Below are positions 1 to 10,200 of a stretch of 64,000 nucleotides of DNA, piece after piece. The number at the start of each line of letters is the position of its first letter. Within the stretch, counting starts at the first letter, position 1. The translations under genes and the position numbers were made by a program. Source of the DNA: Modestobacter sp. VKM Ac-2985 (lineage in GTDB: Bacteria > Actinomycetota > Actinomycetes > Mycobacteriales > Geodermatophilaceae). The stretch covers positions 1,355,626 to 1,419,625 of the forward strand of contig NZ_JAPVBI010000002.1 of NCBI RefSeq assembly GCF_026967925.1. Reading direction: 5' to 3'. The notes beneath the pieces were generated by a model that was not told the DNA's origin, made no database searches, and worked only from the letters and a program-made list of their open reading frames with translations.

Positions 1-16
1 GCCCAGCGGAGCGGCG

Positions 17-2380
17 ATGTCCGACCGCGCCGAACTTCGAGGAAGGTTGCTTCGCCTTCTAGGAGTGGGCGACGACGATCGTCGAGCAGGCCTCGGCGAC
101 CTGCTCAGGTTTTCTTGTCAACGTGACCCCCAGGGGGCGCGGGCAGCTGTCCGAGAGGTCAGTGACATCGAGGAGTCAAGTCCCCTCGTGCGGCGGCTCG
201 TCAGCGCCCCGTGGACCCGCGTTTACGACACGACGGGTTCGAGTGCCTACCGGCGGGTTCTCGACGAGGATTCGGCGCTGGCCAAGTCCGTGACCGTGAC
301 GGACGCGCATGTCGAGTCCACGAGTGCACGACCCGGAGTCCGGCAAGTCATCGCCCTTAACGGCGAGGGGCAATGCGCGCCTGAGGCCGTAACGTTCAGC
401 ATGTCCGCCGGCCATGGCAAGACTCCAAGGGACACCTGGCACAGACGTCTGTCCGCCGACTTCGTCACCCGGCCAGTCGTCGTCCTGGCGGCGACGACGG
501 ACGATCCCGACCTCTGGGCCTACCTAGATCTGCGTGGTGATGCGGGTGCTGACGCGTCGCGACCGGCGCCGGCAACGTACCTGGTGTGTCCTCAAGTCGG
601 AGCCGAGGCGCGGTGGCGGCTGGACGTCATGGGTGTGTCGCTCATCGAGGAGACCAGCGAAACGTTCGTTGCCGTGCGTCTCGCGCCCAATCGTCAGGAG
701 ATCGCCATCGGCGGGGTCGCGCTAGCGCGAGCTGGGACTCGTGGTGAGCGCGCCAAGGGGATGCGCTTGCTCACTGCACTGCTGGGCGAGGTCGCTGCGG
801 GCACCGACCGCACCGTCGCCTCGGGCGATTTCCTCCGCGGTCATGATCCGTCGTGGCAGGACATCGCGACTGAGCGGCCGCCCCGGCTATCTAGGCTCGC
901 CCAGCTGGCGGCGCGCGCCAGCGTGGAACCCGGCCAGCGTCAAGTGGTCCTCTTGCTCGGCAGGTCGGGATCGGGGAAAACGACGACGCTGATGCAGTTC
1001 GGTGCTGACCTCGTGCGCTCCGGGTTAACCGTCGGATGGGTGGACCGATCCTTCGGGGAAGGTCGCAAGATGCTCGTCGAGGAAGCGATTGACCTGTCAG
1101 TCGACGCGGTTCTGCTCGACGACGTCGACATGTTCGGGAGTGAGAGCCTGGAGACGATGCGGTTGCTCAACAGGAACGGGAAGGTCCTCGTCGTCGGCTC
1201 TGCGCGGAGGACCGCCCTGTACGCGCTCGAGGGCGTCCGCAGTTTCACCACCGTCGATCAGGACGAACCGTTGACCGACGACGACATCCGGAAGGTCATC
1301 GCCGCACTAACTAGGTATAGCTTGCTCAATAGCTTGCGAGGCGTGCGCCCCGCGGCCGCGCGAGTCCAGCGCTTTCACGAGCTGTCGAGGCGTGACTTGA
1401 TGGCCGGCCTCATTCAGGTCGTCGAGGGTCAGCCCTTCGACGAGCGCGTTGCGTCCGAGTATCAGCAGCTGCAAGGCCTGGAGAGGGATGCGTACGGCAT
1501 CGTCAGTGTCGTGAGTCACGTGAATAAGGCGCCGACGATCCCAGGCGAGCATCTCGTTCAGATGCTCGCCTCTGCCCCTCCCTACCGCGAGGCGCAGACA
1601 GCTATCGATGCGCTGATCGACCAACGTCTCATCGACGAGGACGTAGCGGGCGCTGTGAAGTGCCGGCACCGGGCGATCGCCGATCGCGTCGTGGAGACAA
1701 TGGGTCGCGGCGGTGATGGTCTGGTCTCCGCAATGGGGGCCCTCCTGTTCTTCTATGCGGAGCAGGCACATGAGATCCGCGACCCCGGGGAACCGGATCG
1801 TCGGCAGATGATTGCCCTGCTTAATCACAATCTCATGCGGAAACTCGGCCTTCCGGCAGCAGACGTACGAAATCTGTACGACTCGGTACGTGAGTGGCTG
1901 GAGGAGGACCTCCACTACTGGCTCCAGCGTGGGTCCTATGAGGTTGAGATCGGTGACTTTCAGCGAGCCGCGGGATACCTCAGTCAGGCGCGCGGGTGCG
2001 TCGGCGGCGACGACGACTACAAGGTCCTCACTGAGTGGGGTTCGCTCCAGCTCCAGCTTGCCGCCGCTCAGTCGATGAACGCCCGTTTGCACGAAGCCGC
2101 CGTTCTAGGGCTGGCAACACTTGAGCAGGTGGCGAAGCGACACGGGAAAAACTCCCCGCACACTTTTGCGATAGTGGCGCGAGACGGTACTCATTGGGTG
2201 ACTACCAGTCGGGTGATGGACGATGGTGAGCGCCTTGACCGGGTAGTGCAGATTCAGAGCCTTCTCGATCTAGGTACACGGGTTTCGCACAATGCCGTGT
2301 TCTTAGAAGAGGCGGCCAAGGCCAGGCCCGTGCTCTCGAAGCTCATGGAAAGGCCCGACCCCGGCGTGCCTATCATCTGA
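17..2380 (+). CDS. SIR2-like (degenerate) / STAND-type P-loop NTPase, putative defence protein
   Basis: Large 787-residue protein. Residues about 55-175 resemble a SIR2_2-type fold: a PW-x-x-VY-x-TT segment at 65-73, a V-I-x-L-x-G segment near 112-116, and a hydrophobic strand followed by DDPDLW at 152-167. The usual catalytic Asn after TT is Gly74 and the usual catalytic His is Asn115, so NADase activity looks lost. The central NTPase is clear: Walker A GRSGSGKT at 315-322, Walker B VLLDD ending at 369, and a sensor-like SARR at about 395-398. A CRHRAIADR motif and TPR-like helices follow to the C-terminus. SIR2-STAND-helical-repeat architecture is typical of antiviral STAND and related conflict proteins; that function is inferred. 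GC is clearly lower than in the neighbours, suggesting transfer. There is no stop between base 1 and the ATG, so the true start may lie upstream of the window. The NTPase call is firm and the SIR2 call is moderate. Confidence 0.7.
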   Translation: MSDRAELRGRLLRLLGVGDDDRRAGLGDLLRFSCQRDPQGARAAVREVSDIEESSPLVRRLVSAPWTRVYDTTGSSAYRRVLDEDSALAKSVTVTDAHVESTSARPGVRQVIALNGEGQCAPEAVTFSMSAGHGKTPRDTWHRRLSADFVTRPVVVLAATTDDPDLWAYLDLRGDAGADASRPAPATYLVCPQVGAEARWRLDVMGVSLIEETSETFVAVRLAPNRQEIAIGGVALARAGTRGERAKGMRLLTALLGEVAAGTDRTVASGDFLRGHDPSWQDIATERPPRLSRLAQLAARASVEPGQRQVVLLLGRSGSGKTTTLMQFGADLVRSGLTVGWVDRSFGEGRKMLVEEAIDLSVDAVLLDDVDMFGSESLETMRLLNRNGKVLVVGSARRTALYALEGVRSFTTVDQDEPLTDDDIRKVIAALTRYSLLNSLRGVRPAAARVQRFHELSRRDLMAGLIQVVEGQPFDERVASEYQQLQGLERDAYGIVSVVSHVNKAPTIPGEHLVQMLASAPPYREAQTAIDALIDQRLIDEDVAGAVKCRHRAIADRVVETMGRGGDGLVSAMGALLFFYAEQAHEIRDPGEPDRRQMIALLNHNLMRKLGLPAADVRNLYDSVREWLEEDLHYWLQRGSYEVEIGDFQRAAGYLSQARGCVGGDDDYKVLTEWGSLQLQLAAAQSMNARLHEAAVLGLATLEQVAKRHGKNSPHTFAIVARDGTHWVTTSRVMDDGERLDRVVQIQSLLDLGTRVSHNAVFLEEAAKARPVLSKLMERPDPGVPII

Positions 2381-2446
2381 CGCCCCGGGTATCGCCCGAG
2401 GCCCGCTGGCGCTGGAAGGTGAGCACCTGCGGGGGGCGCTCAGCGT

Positions 2447-4108
2447 CTACGACAGCCGGGTGTCCAGCACCTGGGTGAAGTGCTCGGTGCCGTCCTCGTC
2501 GCGGCTGGTCGCCCAGAGCAGGAACCGGGCGTCCCGGCCCTCCAGCACCAGCTCGCCCAGCTCGTTGCCGAAGAAGGGCCCGGCCTGCTTCCGCCACTGC
2601 AGCGGGCTGGACTCCACCCGGGCCAGCGCGCGCAGCCCACCGGTCAGCACCCGGGCCCATCGGCTCCAGCCCACCTTGAAGCCGATCTCGATGGCGTGCG
2701 GCGCCTGGTTGTGCAGCGGCGACACGGTCAGCTGGTGCACCCGGGTGTCCAGGCCGCCGGGGTTGACCAGCTCGGCCGCGTAGGCGTGGTGGACGTCGCC
2801 GGACAGCACCAGTGCGGTGGCCGGCGGGTGACCCAGCTCGCCGCGCGCCGTGGCCACCAGGGTCCGGCCCAGCCGCTCGAAGGACTGCCCGAACGCCGCC
2901 CAGTGCTCCAGGTCCGCGGCCTGCCGGAGCTTCTCCATCAACCGGCCCAGCGGGTTGCCGTGGTGACGGACCGACAGCGTCTCGTTCCACCGCTCGATGT
3001 CGTGCACCGAGTGCGGCAGCAGCCACGGCAGCGAGGTGCCGATGAGCAGGTGCTCGACGCCGTCCTCGACCGACCGGCGCACCGCGGCATCGACCCAGTC
3101 GAACTCGAAGTCGTCGACGATCTTGCGGTCGTGCTCCGCCAGCCCGCGGCCCGCGCGGGTGTCGACCATGATCAGCCGGGTCGACCCCCAGTGCCGCACG
3201 TAGCTCCAGCGGACCGTCTCCGGCTCCGTGTCGGCGGCCCGGGCCATCTCGTCCAGCATCGGGCCGGCGTCGTCGGACTCGTCGGCGTTCTTCTGGATCG
3301 CCTGCCAGGTCTCGTTCTCCGCCAGCTCCTGCGGCGAGAGGTTGCCCAGGTGCTGGTAGACCCAGTAGCTGACCAGCCCGCCGCAGATCCGCTTCCGCCA
3401 CCAGTCGCTCGGGGTGACCTCGGCACGCCAGGCCGCCGAGGTGTTCCAGTCGTCGATCATCTCGTGGTCGTCGAAGACCATCGAGGACGGGATCGTCGAC
3501 AGCAGCCACCGGACCTCCGGGTCGCCCCAGGACTCGGCGTAGAGCCGGCTGTACTCCTCGAAGTCCGCGGCCTGGGCACCCGGCGGCTGGGACAGGTCCC
3601 GGCGGGAGGCCATCCACTCCTTCGTCGCCGGGGTCACCTCGTCGGCGTAGACCTGGTCGCCCAGCAGGACCAGGGCGTCGGGCCACTGGTCCTCGGGCAG
3701 GTCCAGCAGCCGGCGGGCGTAGCTGTCCAGCGCGTCCGGCGGGATGGCGTCACGGACGTCGACGGCGGTGGGGGTGGCGTAGCGGCACGAGCCGAAGGCC
3801 AGCCGGAAGGGCCCCGGGCGCCCGGCCGTCCGGATCCGGCTCGGCGGGGTGCTGGCGTGCGCCGGTGGCCAGACCTGCTGGCCGTCCAGGTGCACCTCGT
3901 AGGGGATGGTGCTGCCCGGCTCCAGGCCCTCGACGACGACGAGGGCGTAGTGGTGCCCGTTGACGCAGAACGTGCGGGCCCGCTGGTCCAGCACCGTCAC
4001 GTCACAGGGGCGGTCGGTCTCCACCCAGATGGTGGCCGACACCGGGTCGACGTGGCGCAGGAGCGGCCCGAGCAGCAGGAGCGGTCGGGTGCCGGCGGTC
4101 TCGGGCAT
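2447..4108 (-). CDS. Alkaline phosphatase D (PhoD-like) family metallophosphoesterase
   Basis: A 553-residue protein with the PhoD-family layout: a short N-terminal fibronectin-like domain (about 1-95; LLLGPLLRHVD, ATIWVET), then a calcineurin-like phosphoesterase core. Metal and catalytic motifs visible are FGSCRYA, LLGDQVYADE, VFDDHEMIDDW and, near the C-terminus, SGDVHHAYAAE. Family members hydrolyse phosphomonoesters or diesters. I see no signal peptide, Tat motif or lipobox, so this copy is probably cytoplasmic, unlike the classical secreted PhoD. It is divergent from ftsY with only 39 bp between the two start codons, and convergent with the NTPase gene on its other side. The specific substrate cannot be read from sequence. 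Confidence 0.9.
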   Translation of the reverse strand: MPETAGTRPLLLLGPLLRHVDPVSATIWVETDRPCDVTVLDQRARTFCVNGHHYALVVVEGLEPGSTIPYEVHLDGQQVWPPAHASTPPSRIRTAGRPGPFRLAFGSCRYATPTAVDVRDAIPPDALDSYARRLLDLPEDQWPDALVLLGDQVYADEVTPATKEWMASRRDLSQPPGAQAADFEEYSRLYAESWGDPEVRWLLSTIPSSMVFDDHEMIDDWNTSAAWRAEVTPSDWWRKRICGGLVSYWVYQHLGNLSPQELAENETWQAIQKNADESDDAGPMLDEMARAADTEPETVRWSYVRHWGSTRLIMVDTRAGRGLAEHDRKIVDDFEFDWVDAAVRRSVEDGVEHLLIGTSLPWLLPHSVHDIERWNETLSVRHHGNPLGRLMEKLRQAADLEHWAAFGQSFERLGRTLVATARGELGHPPATALVLSGDVHHAYAAELVNPGGLDTRVHQLTVSPLHNQAPHAIEIGFKVGWSRWARVLTGGLRALARVESSPLQWRKQAGPFFGNELGELVLEGRDARFLLWATSRDEDGTEHFTQVLDTRLS

Positions 4109-4147
4109 GCGGCACAGCCTGCCCCATGATCCTGGGAGACTGTCGGC

Positions 4148-5356
4148 ATGGAGTTCGTGCTGATCGCGATCGCGATCCTCGTCGTCGCCCTGATCGCCGG
4201 GATCGGTCTGCTCGTCGGCCGTGGCCGGCGCACCACTCGGCTCGACTCCGACGCCGCGCGGGGCACCACGCTCACCCGCCCGCCGATCGCCCCGGACCCG
4301 ACGTCGGGCGCCACCGCAGCGGACCAGTACACCGGGCCACCGGCCGCCCCCGCGCCGATCGAGGCCGAGCCGTCGCTCGTCGACCTGCCGCCGGCGGAGC
4401 CGGAGCCCGGCCTGGTCTTCGAGACCCCACCGCCCTCGGCCGGTCGGCTGGTCCGGTTGCGCTCACGGCTGGCCCGCTCCCAGTCCTCGCTGGGCCGGGG
4501 TCTGCTCACCGTGCTGTCCCGGGAGAAGCTCACCGAGGACGACTGGGAGGAGGTCGAGGAGACGCTCCTGGCGGCCGACGTGGGCGTCGCCGCCACCACC
4601 GAGATCGTGTCCCGGCTGCGCACCCAGAGCCTCGTGCTGGCCACCGCCTCGGGCACCCAGCTGCGCGACCTGGTCGTGCAGGAGCTCACCACCGTCCTGC
4701 GCCCGGACATGGACCGCACCCTGCGGACCTCCCGGCACGAGGGGCGCCCCGCCGTGGTCCTGGTCGTCGGCGTGAACGGCGCCGGGAAGACGACGACGGT
4801 CGGCAAGATCGCCCGGGTGCTGGTCGGCGACGGCAAGAGCGTCGTCCTCGGTGCCGCCGACACCTTCCGCGCCGCCGCCGCCGACCAGCTGGAGACCTGG
4901 GGCGAGCGGGTCGGGGTGCTCACCGTCCGCGGTCGCGAGGGCGGCGACCCGGCGTCGGTGGCCTTCGAGGCGGTCCGCACGGGCACCGAGGCCGAGGTGG
5001 ACGCCGTCCTGGTCGACACCGCGGGGCGGCTGCACACCAAGTCCGGCCTGATGGACGAGCTCGGCAAGGTCAAGCGGGTCGTGGAGAAGCACGGACCGGT
5101 CGACGAGGTGCTGCTCGTGCTCGACGCCACCACCGGTCAGAACGGGGTGGTGCAGGCCCGGGTGTTCACCGAGGCCGTCGAGGTCACGGGCGTCGTCCTC
5201 ACCAAGCTCGACGGAACCGCCAAGGGCGGCATCGTCGTCGCCGTCCAGCGCGAGCTGGGCATCCCGGTGAAGCTGATCGGACTGGGGGAGGGGCCCGACG
5301 ACCTGGCGCCGTTCGAGCCCGAGGCCTTCGCCGAGGCCCTCGTCGGGAACGCCTGA
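4148..5356 (+). CDS. ftsY: Signal recognition particle receptor FtsY
   Basis: A 402-residue SRP receptor GTPase that docks SRP-ribosome complexes at the membrane. One N-terminal membrane segment (about residues 2-24) is followed by an acidic, proline-rich linker and then the NG domain. G-motifs are GVNGAGKTT at 208-216, DTFRAAAADQL, DTAGRLHTK, TKLDGTAKGG and the closing GLGEGPDDL. The N-terminal transmembrane helix is common in actinobacterial FtsY. The last codons and the stop are part of an 88-bp unit repeated downstream (see the repeat entry). The partner gene ffh lies about 8 kb downstream. Confidence 0.98.
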   Translation: MEFVLIAIAILVVALIAGIGLLVGRGRRTTRLDSDAARGTTLTRPPIAPDPTSGATAADQYTGPPAAPAPIEAEPSLVDLPPAEPEPGLVFETPPPSAGRLVRLRSRLARSQSSLGRGLLTVLSREKLTEDDWEEVEETLLAADVGVAATTEIVSRLRTQSLVLATASGTQLRDLVVQELTTVLRPDMDRTLRTSRHEGRPAVVLVVGVNGAGKTTTVGKIARVLVGDGKSVVLGAADTFRAAAADQLETWGERVGVLTVRGREGGDPASVAFEAVRTGTEAEVDAVLVDTAGRLHTKSGLMDELGKVKRVVEKHGPVDEVLLVLDATTGQNGVVQARVFTEAVEVTGVVLTKLDGTAKGGIVVAVQRELGIPVKLIGLGEGPDDLAPFEPEAFAEALVGNA

Positions 5357-5534
5357 CGTCGCGGGAGCATCGCAGGGAGCGCCAGCGACCGAGGAGCGGA
5401 CCGCGGCGTCAGGCCCGACCCAGGTGGTCGTCGGGAACGCCTGACGTCGCGGGAGCATCGCAGGGAGCGCCAGCGACCGAGGAGCGGACCGCGGCGTCAG
5501 GCCCGACCCAGGTGGTCGTCGGGAACGCCTGACG
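5340..5534. repeat. 88-bp tandem repeat (two copies plus a 19-bp remnant) overlapping the ftsY 3' end
   Basis: The sequence starting at 5340 recurs at 5428 and again, partially, at 5516, giving an exact 88-bp period. Each unit begins with the last codons and stop of ftsY (LVGNA in the true gene). Each unit contains an imperfect inverted repeat: arms 5351-5364 and 5401-5414 in copy 1, 5439-5452 and 5489-5502 in copy 2. The arms are 14 bp with one mismatch that would be a G-U pair in RNA. The 36-nt interval between arms carries GAGCGCCAGCGA, also found upstream of truB. It may be a REP-like palindrome doubling as the terminator between convergent ftsY and cbiO. Confidence 0.9.
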
Positions 5535-5538
5535 GGGG

Positions 5539-6288
5539 TCAGCTCACCGCGCGGGGGTCGAAGCCGAAGGGCAGCTCCAGGCGGTGCGCGGCCAGCAGCT
5601 CCGGGTCGGCCAGCAGCTCCCGGGTCGTGCCGTCGGCGACCACGACCCCGCCGTCCAGCACGACCGACCGTGGGCACAGCTGCAGGGCGTAGGGCAGGTC
5701 GTGGGTGACCATCAGCAGCGTGATCGGAAGCGCCTGGAGCACCTCGGCCAGCTCCCGTCGGCCGGCCGGGTCGAGGTTGCTGCTGGGCTCGTCGAGCACC
5801 AGGACCTCCGGCTGCATCGACAGCACGGTGGCGACGGCGACCCGCCGGCGCTGGCCGAAGGAGAGGTGGTGCGGCGGGCGGTCGGCGGCGTCGGCCATGT
5901 CGACCGCGGCCAGGGCGTCGGCCACCCGTCGGGCGACCTCGGCCTCGGGCAGGCCGAGGTTGCGGGGGCCGAAGGCGACGTCCTCGCCGACCGTGGGCAT
6001 GAACAGCTGGTCGTCGGGGTCCTGGAAGACGATCCCCACCCGGCGCCGCACCTCCGGCAGGTTCCGGTCCTCGACCGGCAGCCCGGCGACCTCCACCCGG
6101 CCGCGGCCTCCGCGGAGGATGCCGTTGAGGTGCAGCACCAGCGTGGTCTTGCCCGCCCCGTTGGGCCCGAGCAGCGCGACCCGCTCGCCGGGCTCCAGCC
6201 GCAGGTCGACGCCGTAGAGGGCCTGGTGCCCGTCGGGGTAGGCGAACGCCAGGTCGTCGACGAGCAGCGAGGGGGTGGGGGTGCTCAC
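5539..6288 (-). CDS. cbiO: Cobalt/nickel ECF transporter ATP-binding protein CbiO
   Basis: A 249-residue ABC ATPase that powers Co2+/Ni2+ import with CbiM and CbiQ. Motifs visible are Walker A (LLGPNGAGKTT), a Q-loop near FQDPDDQL, the signature LSFGQRRR, Walker B VLVLDEPSSNLDP and the switch His in VTHDL. I chose the GTG at 6288 (reads V-S-T-P-T-P-S-L-L): it overlaps the cbiQ stop as GTGA and matches the family N-terminus. The longer frame to 6354 lies inside cbiQ. It is the last gene of a four-gene operon and is convergent with ftsY. Confidence 0.93.
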   Translation of the reverse strand: MSTPTPSLLVDDLAFAYPDGHQALYGVDLRLEPGERVALLGPNGAGKTTLVLHLNGILRGGRGRVEVAGLPVEDRNLPEVRRRVGIVFQDPDDQLFMPTVGEDVAFGPRNLGLPEAEVARRVADALAAVDMADAADRPPHHLSFGQRRRVAVATVLSMQPEVLVLDEPSSNLDPAGRRELAEVLQALPITLLMVTHDLPYALQLCPRSVVLDGGVVVADGTTRELLADPELLAAHRLELPFGFDPRAVS

Positions 6289-7067
6289 CCGAGCAGTGAA
6301 CCCCCGGCCAGCACGGCGACCGCGGCCAGGGGCAGGCTGAGGGCGGTCGCCCACGCGCGCCCGCCGGCCACCGCGACCGGTCCGCTGGGCAGCCGCCCGG
6401 TGTACCCCCGGGACAGCATCGCCAGGTGCACCCGCTCACCGCGCTCGTAGGAGCGGATGAACAGCGAGCCGGCCGCCGGACCGAGCACCTTGAGCGCACC
6501 GAGGTGCCGGCCGCGGAACCCCCGGGACTCCCGGGCCACCTGCATCCGGCGCAGCTCACCGCCGACGACGTCGGTGTACCGGATCATGAAGCTGAGGATC
6601 TGCACCAGCACGGTGGGCAGCCGCAGCCGCTCCAGCCCGCGCAGCAGGCCCCGGGCGTCGGTCGTCGCGGCCAGCAGCGTCGCGGCCAGCACCGACAGGG
6701 TCGCCTTGGCCAGGATGCTGCCGCCGGCGGCCAGCCCGCTCTCCGACAGCGACAGGCCCAGCACGTCGGTGCGCGGGCCACGGGAGACGAACGGCAGGAG
6801 CACGGCGAACAGGACGAACGGCACCTCGACGACCAGGCCCCGCAGCAGCCGGCCCGGCCGGACCCGGGCCACCCCCGCCACGGTCAGGAGCAGGAGCAGG
6901 AAGCCGGCGTAGGCCAGCGGGGCCCACCCGGCGTGCACCGGGGTCGCCACGACCACCAGGGCGAAGGTGAGGACGGCGACCAGCTTGGTGTGCGGCTCCA
7001 GCCGGTGCACCGGGCTGTCGCCGGGCACGTAGGCCGCGGCCAGCCCCCCACCGTGTCCCGCGCCCAC
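6285..7067 (-). CDS. cbiQ: Cobalt ECF transporter T component CbiQ
   Basis: A 260-residue integral membrane coupling protein with four to six hydrophobic helices, for example LVAVLTFALVVVATP and VPFVLFAVLLPFV. The T-component coupling motif is present as AMLSRGYTG near the C-terminus, preceded by the related ARESRGF. These short Ala-Arg-Gly helices contact CbiO in ECF transporters. It begins at a GTG one base after the PDGLE gene stop, and its own stop overlaps the cbiO start, so translation is probably coupled. Confidence 0.93.
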   Translation of the reverse strand: MGAGHGGGLAAAYVPGDSPVHRLEPHTKLVAVLTFALVVVATPVHAGWAPLAYAGFLLLLLTVAGVARVRPGRLLRGLVVEVPFVLFAVLLPFVSRGPRTDVLGLSLSESGLAAGGSILAKATLSVLAATLLAATTDARGLLRGLERLRLPTVLVQILSFMIRYTDVVGGELRRMQVARESRGFRGRHLGALKVLGPAAGSLFIRSYERGERVHLAMLSRGYTGRLPSGPVAVAGGRAWATALSLPLAAVAVLAGGSLLG

Positions 7068-7068
7068 C

Positions 7069-7404
7069 TCAGTGCTGGCGGGCGTCGGCCCGCGGGGCCG
7101 AGTCGTCCCTGCTGGTGCGCCGGCGCACCAGCAGGACCAGGACGCTGGTCAGCGCCAGCACCAGGAGGACGCCGATCACCCCGGCCAGGCCGCCGGAGAG
7201 CCGGTCGTCGCCGATCCAGGAAGCCGTGTAGTCGGCCAGCGGCGAGTCGGCGGCCGCGCTGTCCCGGGCGGTGGAACCGAAGCCCTGCTCCTCGGCGGTG
7301 GCCTCCAGCCCGTCGGGTGCAGAGCTGGCGTACCAGCTGCCCACCCCGGCGATGACCAGCGCGACGACCACTCCGATCAGCACGAACGTGCGGGTGCGGG
7401 TCAT
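7069..7404 (-). CDS. PDGLE-domain protein (CbiN-like component)
   Basis: A 111-residue membrane protein with two transmembrane segments (about residues 6-24 and 73-91). The sequence PDGLE lies just after the first, in the extracytoplasmic loop, and defines the PDGLE/CbiN-like family. It replaces classical CbiN between CbiM and CbiQ in many Actinobacteria, where it is thought to assist metal loading by the CbiM S-component. Its ATG overlaps the cbiM stop as ATGA, which places it firmly in the operon. The C-terminal tail is basic and presumably cytoplasmic. Confidence 0.88.
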   Translation of the reverse strand: MTRTRTFVLIGVVVALVIAGVGSWYASSAPDGLEATAEEQGFGSTARDSAAADSPLADYTASWIGDDRLSGGLAGVIGVLLVLALTSVLVLLVRRRTSRDDSAPRADARQH

Positions 7405-8111
7405 CGGGCGTCCACCGCGGTCGCGCCGGCCAGGCCCGGGCGGGGGGCCAGTTCCCTGGCCCGCAGCAGGTGGCGGCCGCCGCGGACCAGGTCCGGGCGG
7501 ACGGTGAACACCGCGCCGAGGACGGCGACGGTGATGACCGCCTCACCCAGACCGATCAGCAGGTGCACCCCGACCATGGCCGCGGTGACCGGCCCGAGCG
7601 CGACGTCAGCGACGCCGCCCAGGCCGAACAGGCCGACGAACACCAGGGCAGCCGTCGGCACGGAGAGGAAGGCGCCCACCCCGGCGGAGGTCAGCAGTCC
7701 GGTGCGGGTGGCCGGCAGCACGGCTCGCAGCCCGCGGAAGACGCCGTACCCGACGCCGATCGCCACCAGGCCGAGCAGGGTGACGTTCGTGCCGAGGGCG
7801 GTGAGGCCGCCGTCGGCGAAGACCAGGGCCTGCACCATGAGGACGACGGTCAGGCACAGCACCGCCGTCCACGGGCCGACCAGGACCGCGGCCAGCGCAC
7901 CGCCCATGAGGTGGCCGCTGGTGCCGAAGGCGACCGGGAAGTTCATCATCTGCACCGCGAAGACGAAGACCGCGGTGAGCCCGGCCATCGGGGCGGTGCG
8001 CTCGTCGAGCTCGTGGCGCGAGCCACGGAGCGCCAGCGCGACGCCGGCGGCGGCGACCGCGGCGGTACCGGTGCTGGTCGTGGCGTCGAGAAAGCCATCG
8101 GGGACGTGCAC
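7401..8111 (-). CDS. cbiM: Cobalt/nickel ECF transporter S component CbiM
   Basis: A 236-residue substrate-binding membrane component. The conserved metal-binding N-terminus MHVPDGFLD is present; in this family the extreme N-terminal His2 coordinates the metal, so the start must be the GTG at 8111 (V-H-V-P-D-G) and not the longer open frame to 8396. A GGAGG ribosome site sits 5 nt upstream, which supports the choice. Further family motifs are FPVAFGTSGHLMGG and the NVTLLG segment. It is the first gene of cbiM-PDGLE-cbiQ-cbiO. I found no cobalamin riboswitch consensus upstream. Confidence 0.95.
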   Translation of the reverse strand: MHVPDGFLDATTSTGTAAVAAAGVALALRGSRHELDERTAPMAGLTAVFVFAVQMMNFPVAFGTSGHLMGGALAAVLVGPWTAVLCLTVVLMVQALVFADGGLTALGTNVTLLGLVAIGVGYGVFRGLRAVLPATRTGLLTSAGVGAFLSVPTAALVFVGLFGLGGVADVALGPVTAAMVGVHLLIGLGEAVITVAVLGAVFTVRPDLVRGGRHLLRARELAPRPGLAGATAVDAR

Positions 8112-8479
8112 ACGGACCTCCGGGACCTCGGGTTGCTGAGCGGCGCGGCCGACGACGGCGCGAGCGTTCAGCGAGCTTATTGCACCTCGTTGGCACCTGC
8201 ACACCGCTCGCAAGAAGCACACGTGAACGGCCGGTGACGTGACGGAGCGCACTCCTGCCGACACATCTGCGGGGCGGACGGGGCGTCGGCAACACGCCCG
8301 GAACACAACCGAGCGACACGCGCCGGGGAGTTCACCGCGGCGAAACACGTCCACGCCGTCCACGGAAACACGGTGTCGGCACCGTCTTCCCCGCACCGCC
8401 TCCCCGGGCGGTGACTCGCCCGAGGCCCCTCGGGAACCCCACCGCGGCCGATGGCCGACGACCCCCTCAGGAGGTTGCC
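8112..8479. promoter_or_regulatory. Divergent cbiM/amt intergenic region with a candidate GlnR-type site
   Basis: This 368-bp gap separates cbiM and amt and contains no convincing gene. On the amt side, TTCAC (8331-8335), a 6-nt spacer and GAAAC (8342-8346) resemble the actinobacterial GlnR half-site pair; a second GAAAC lies at 8365-8369. amt-glnK-glnD is a classical GlnR target. The second half-site spacing is 23 rather than 22 and its partner box is poor, so this is tentative. On the cbiM side, GCACCT occurs twice close together at about 8182-8198. Confidence 0.4.
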
Positions 8480-10137
<1,658 letters not shown>

Positions 10138-10141
10138 GCAG

Positions 10142-10185
10142 GGACCCCGTCCCTGGCTCGCTCCGGCGAGCCTCGCGACGGGGCC
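10142..10185. repeat. Palindromic element, family A, copy 1 (glnK-glnD spacer)
   Basis: Nested inverted repeat: outer arms CCCCGTC (10145-10151) and GACGGGG (10177-10183), inner arms GGCTCGC (10155-10161) and GCGAGCC (10166-10172) with loop TCCG. The flanks GGACCCCGTCC (10142-10152) and a 20-nt right end (10166-10185, beginning GCGAGCCTCG) recur at 18121-18174 with 11/11 and 19/20 identity. That identity indicates a dispersed repeat family rather than a chance hairpin. Confidence 0.75.
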
Positions 10186-10200
10186 GGCACTGAGCTCGGA

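Noticed and set aside
8112..8479. Cobalamin riboswitch upstream of cbiM
   Set aside because: No B12-box-like core was found on the minus strand of the gap.
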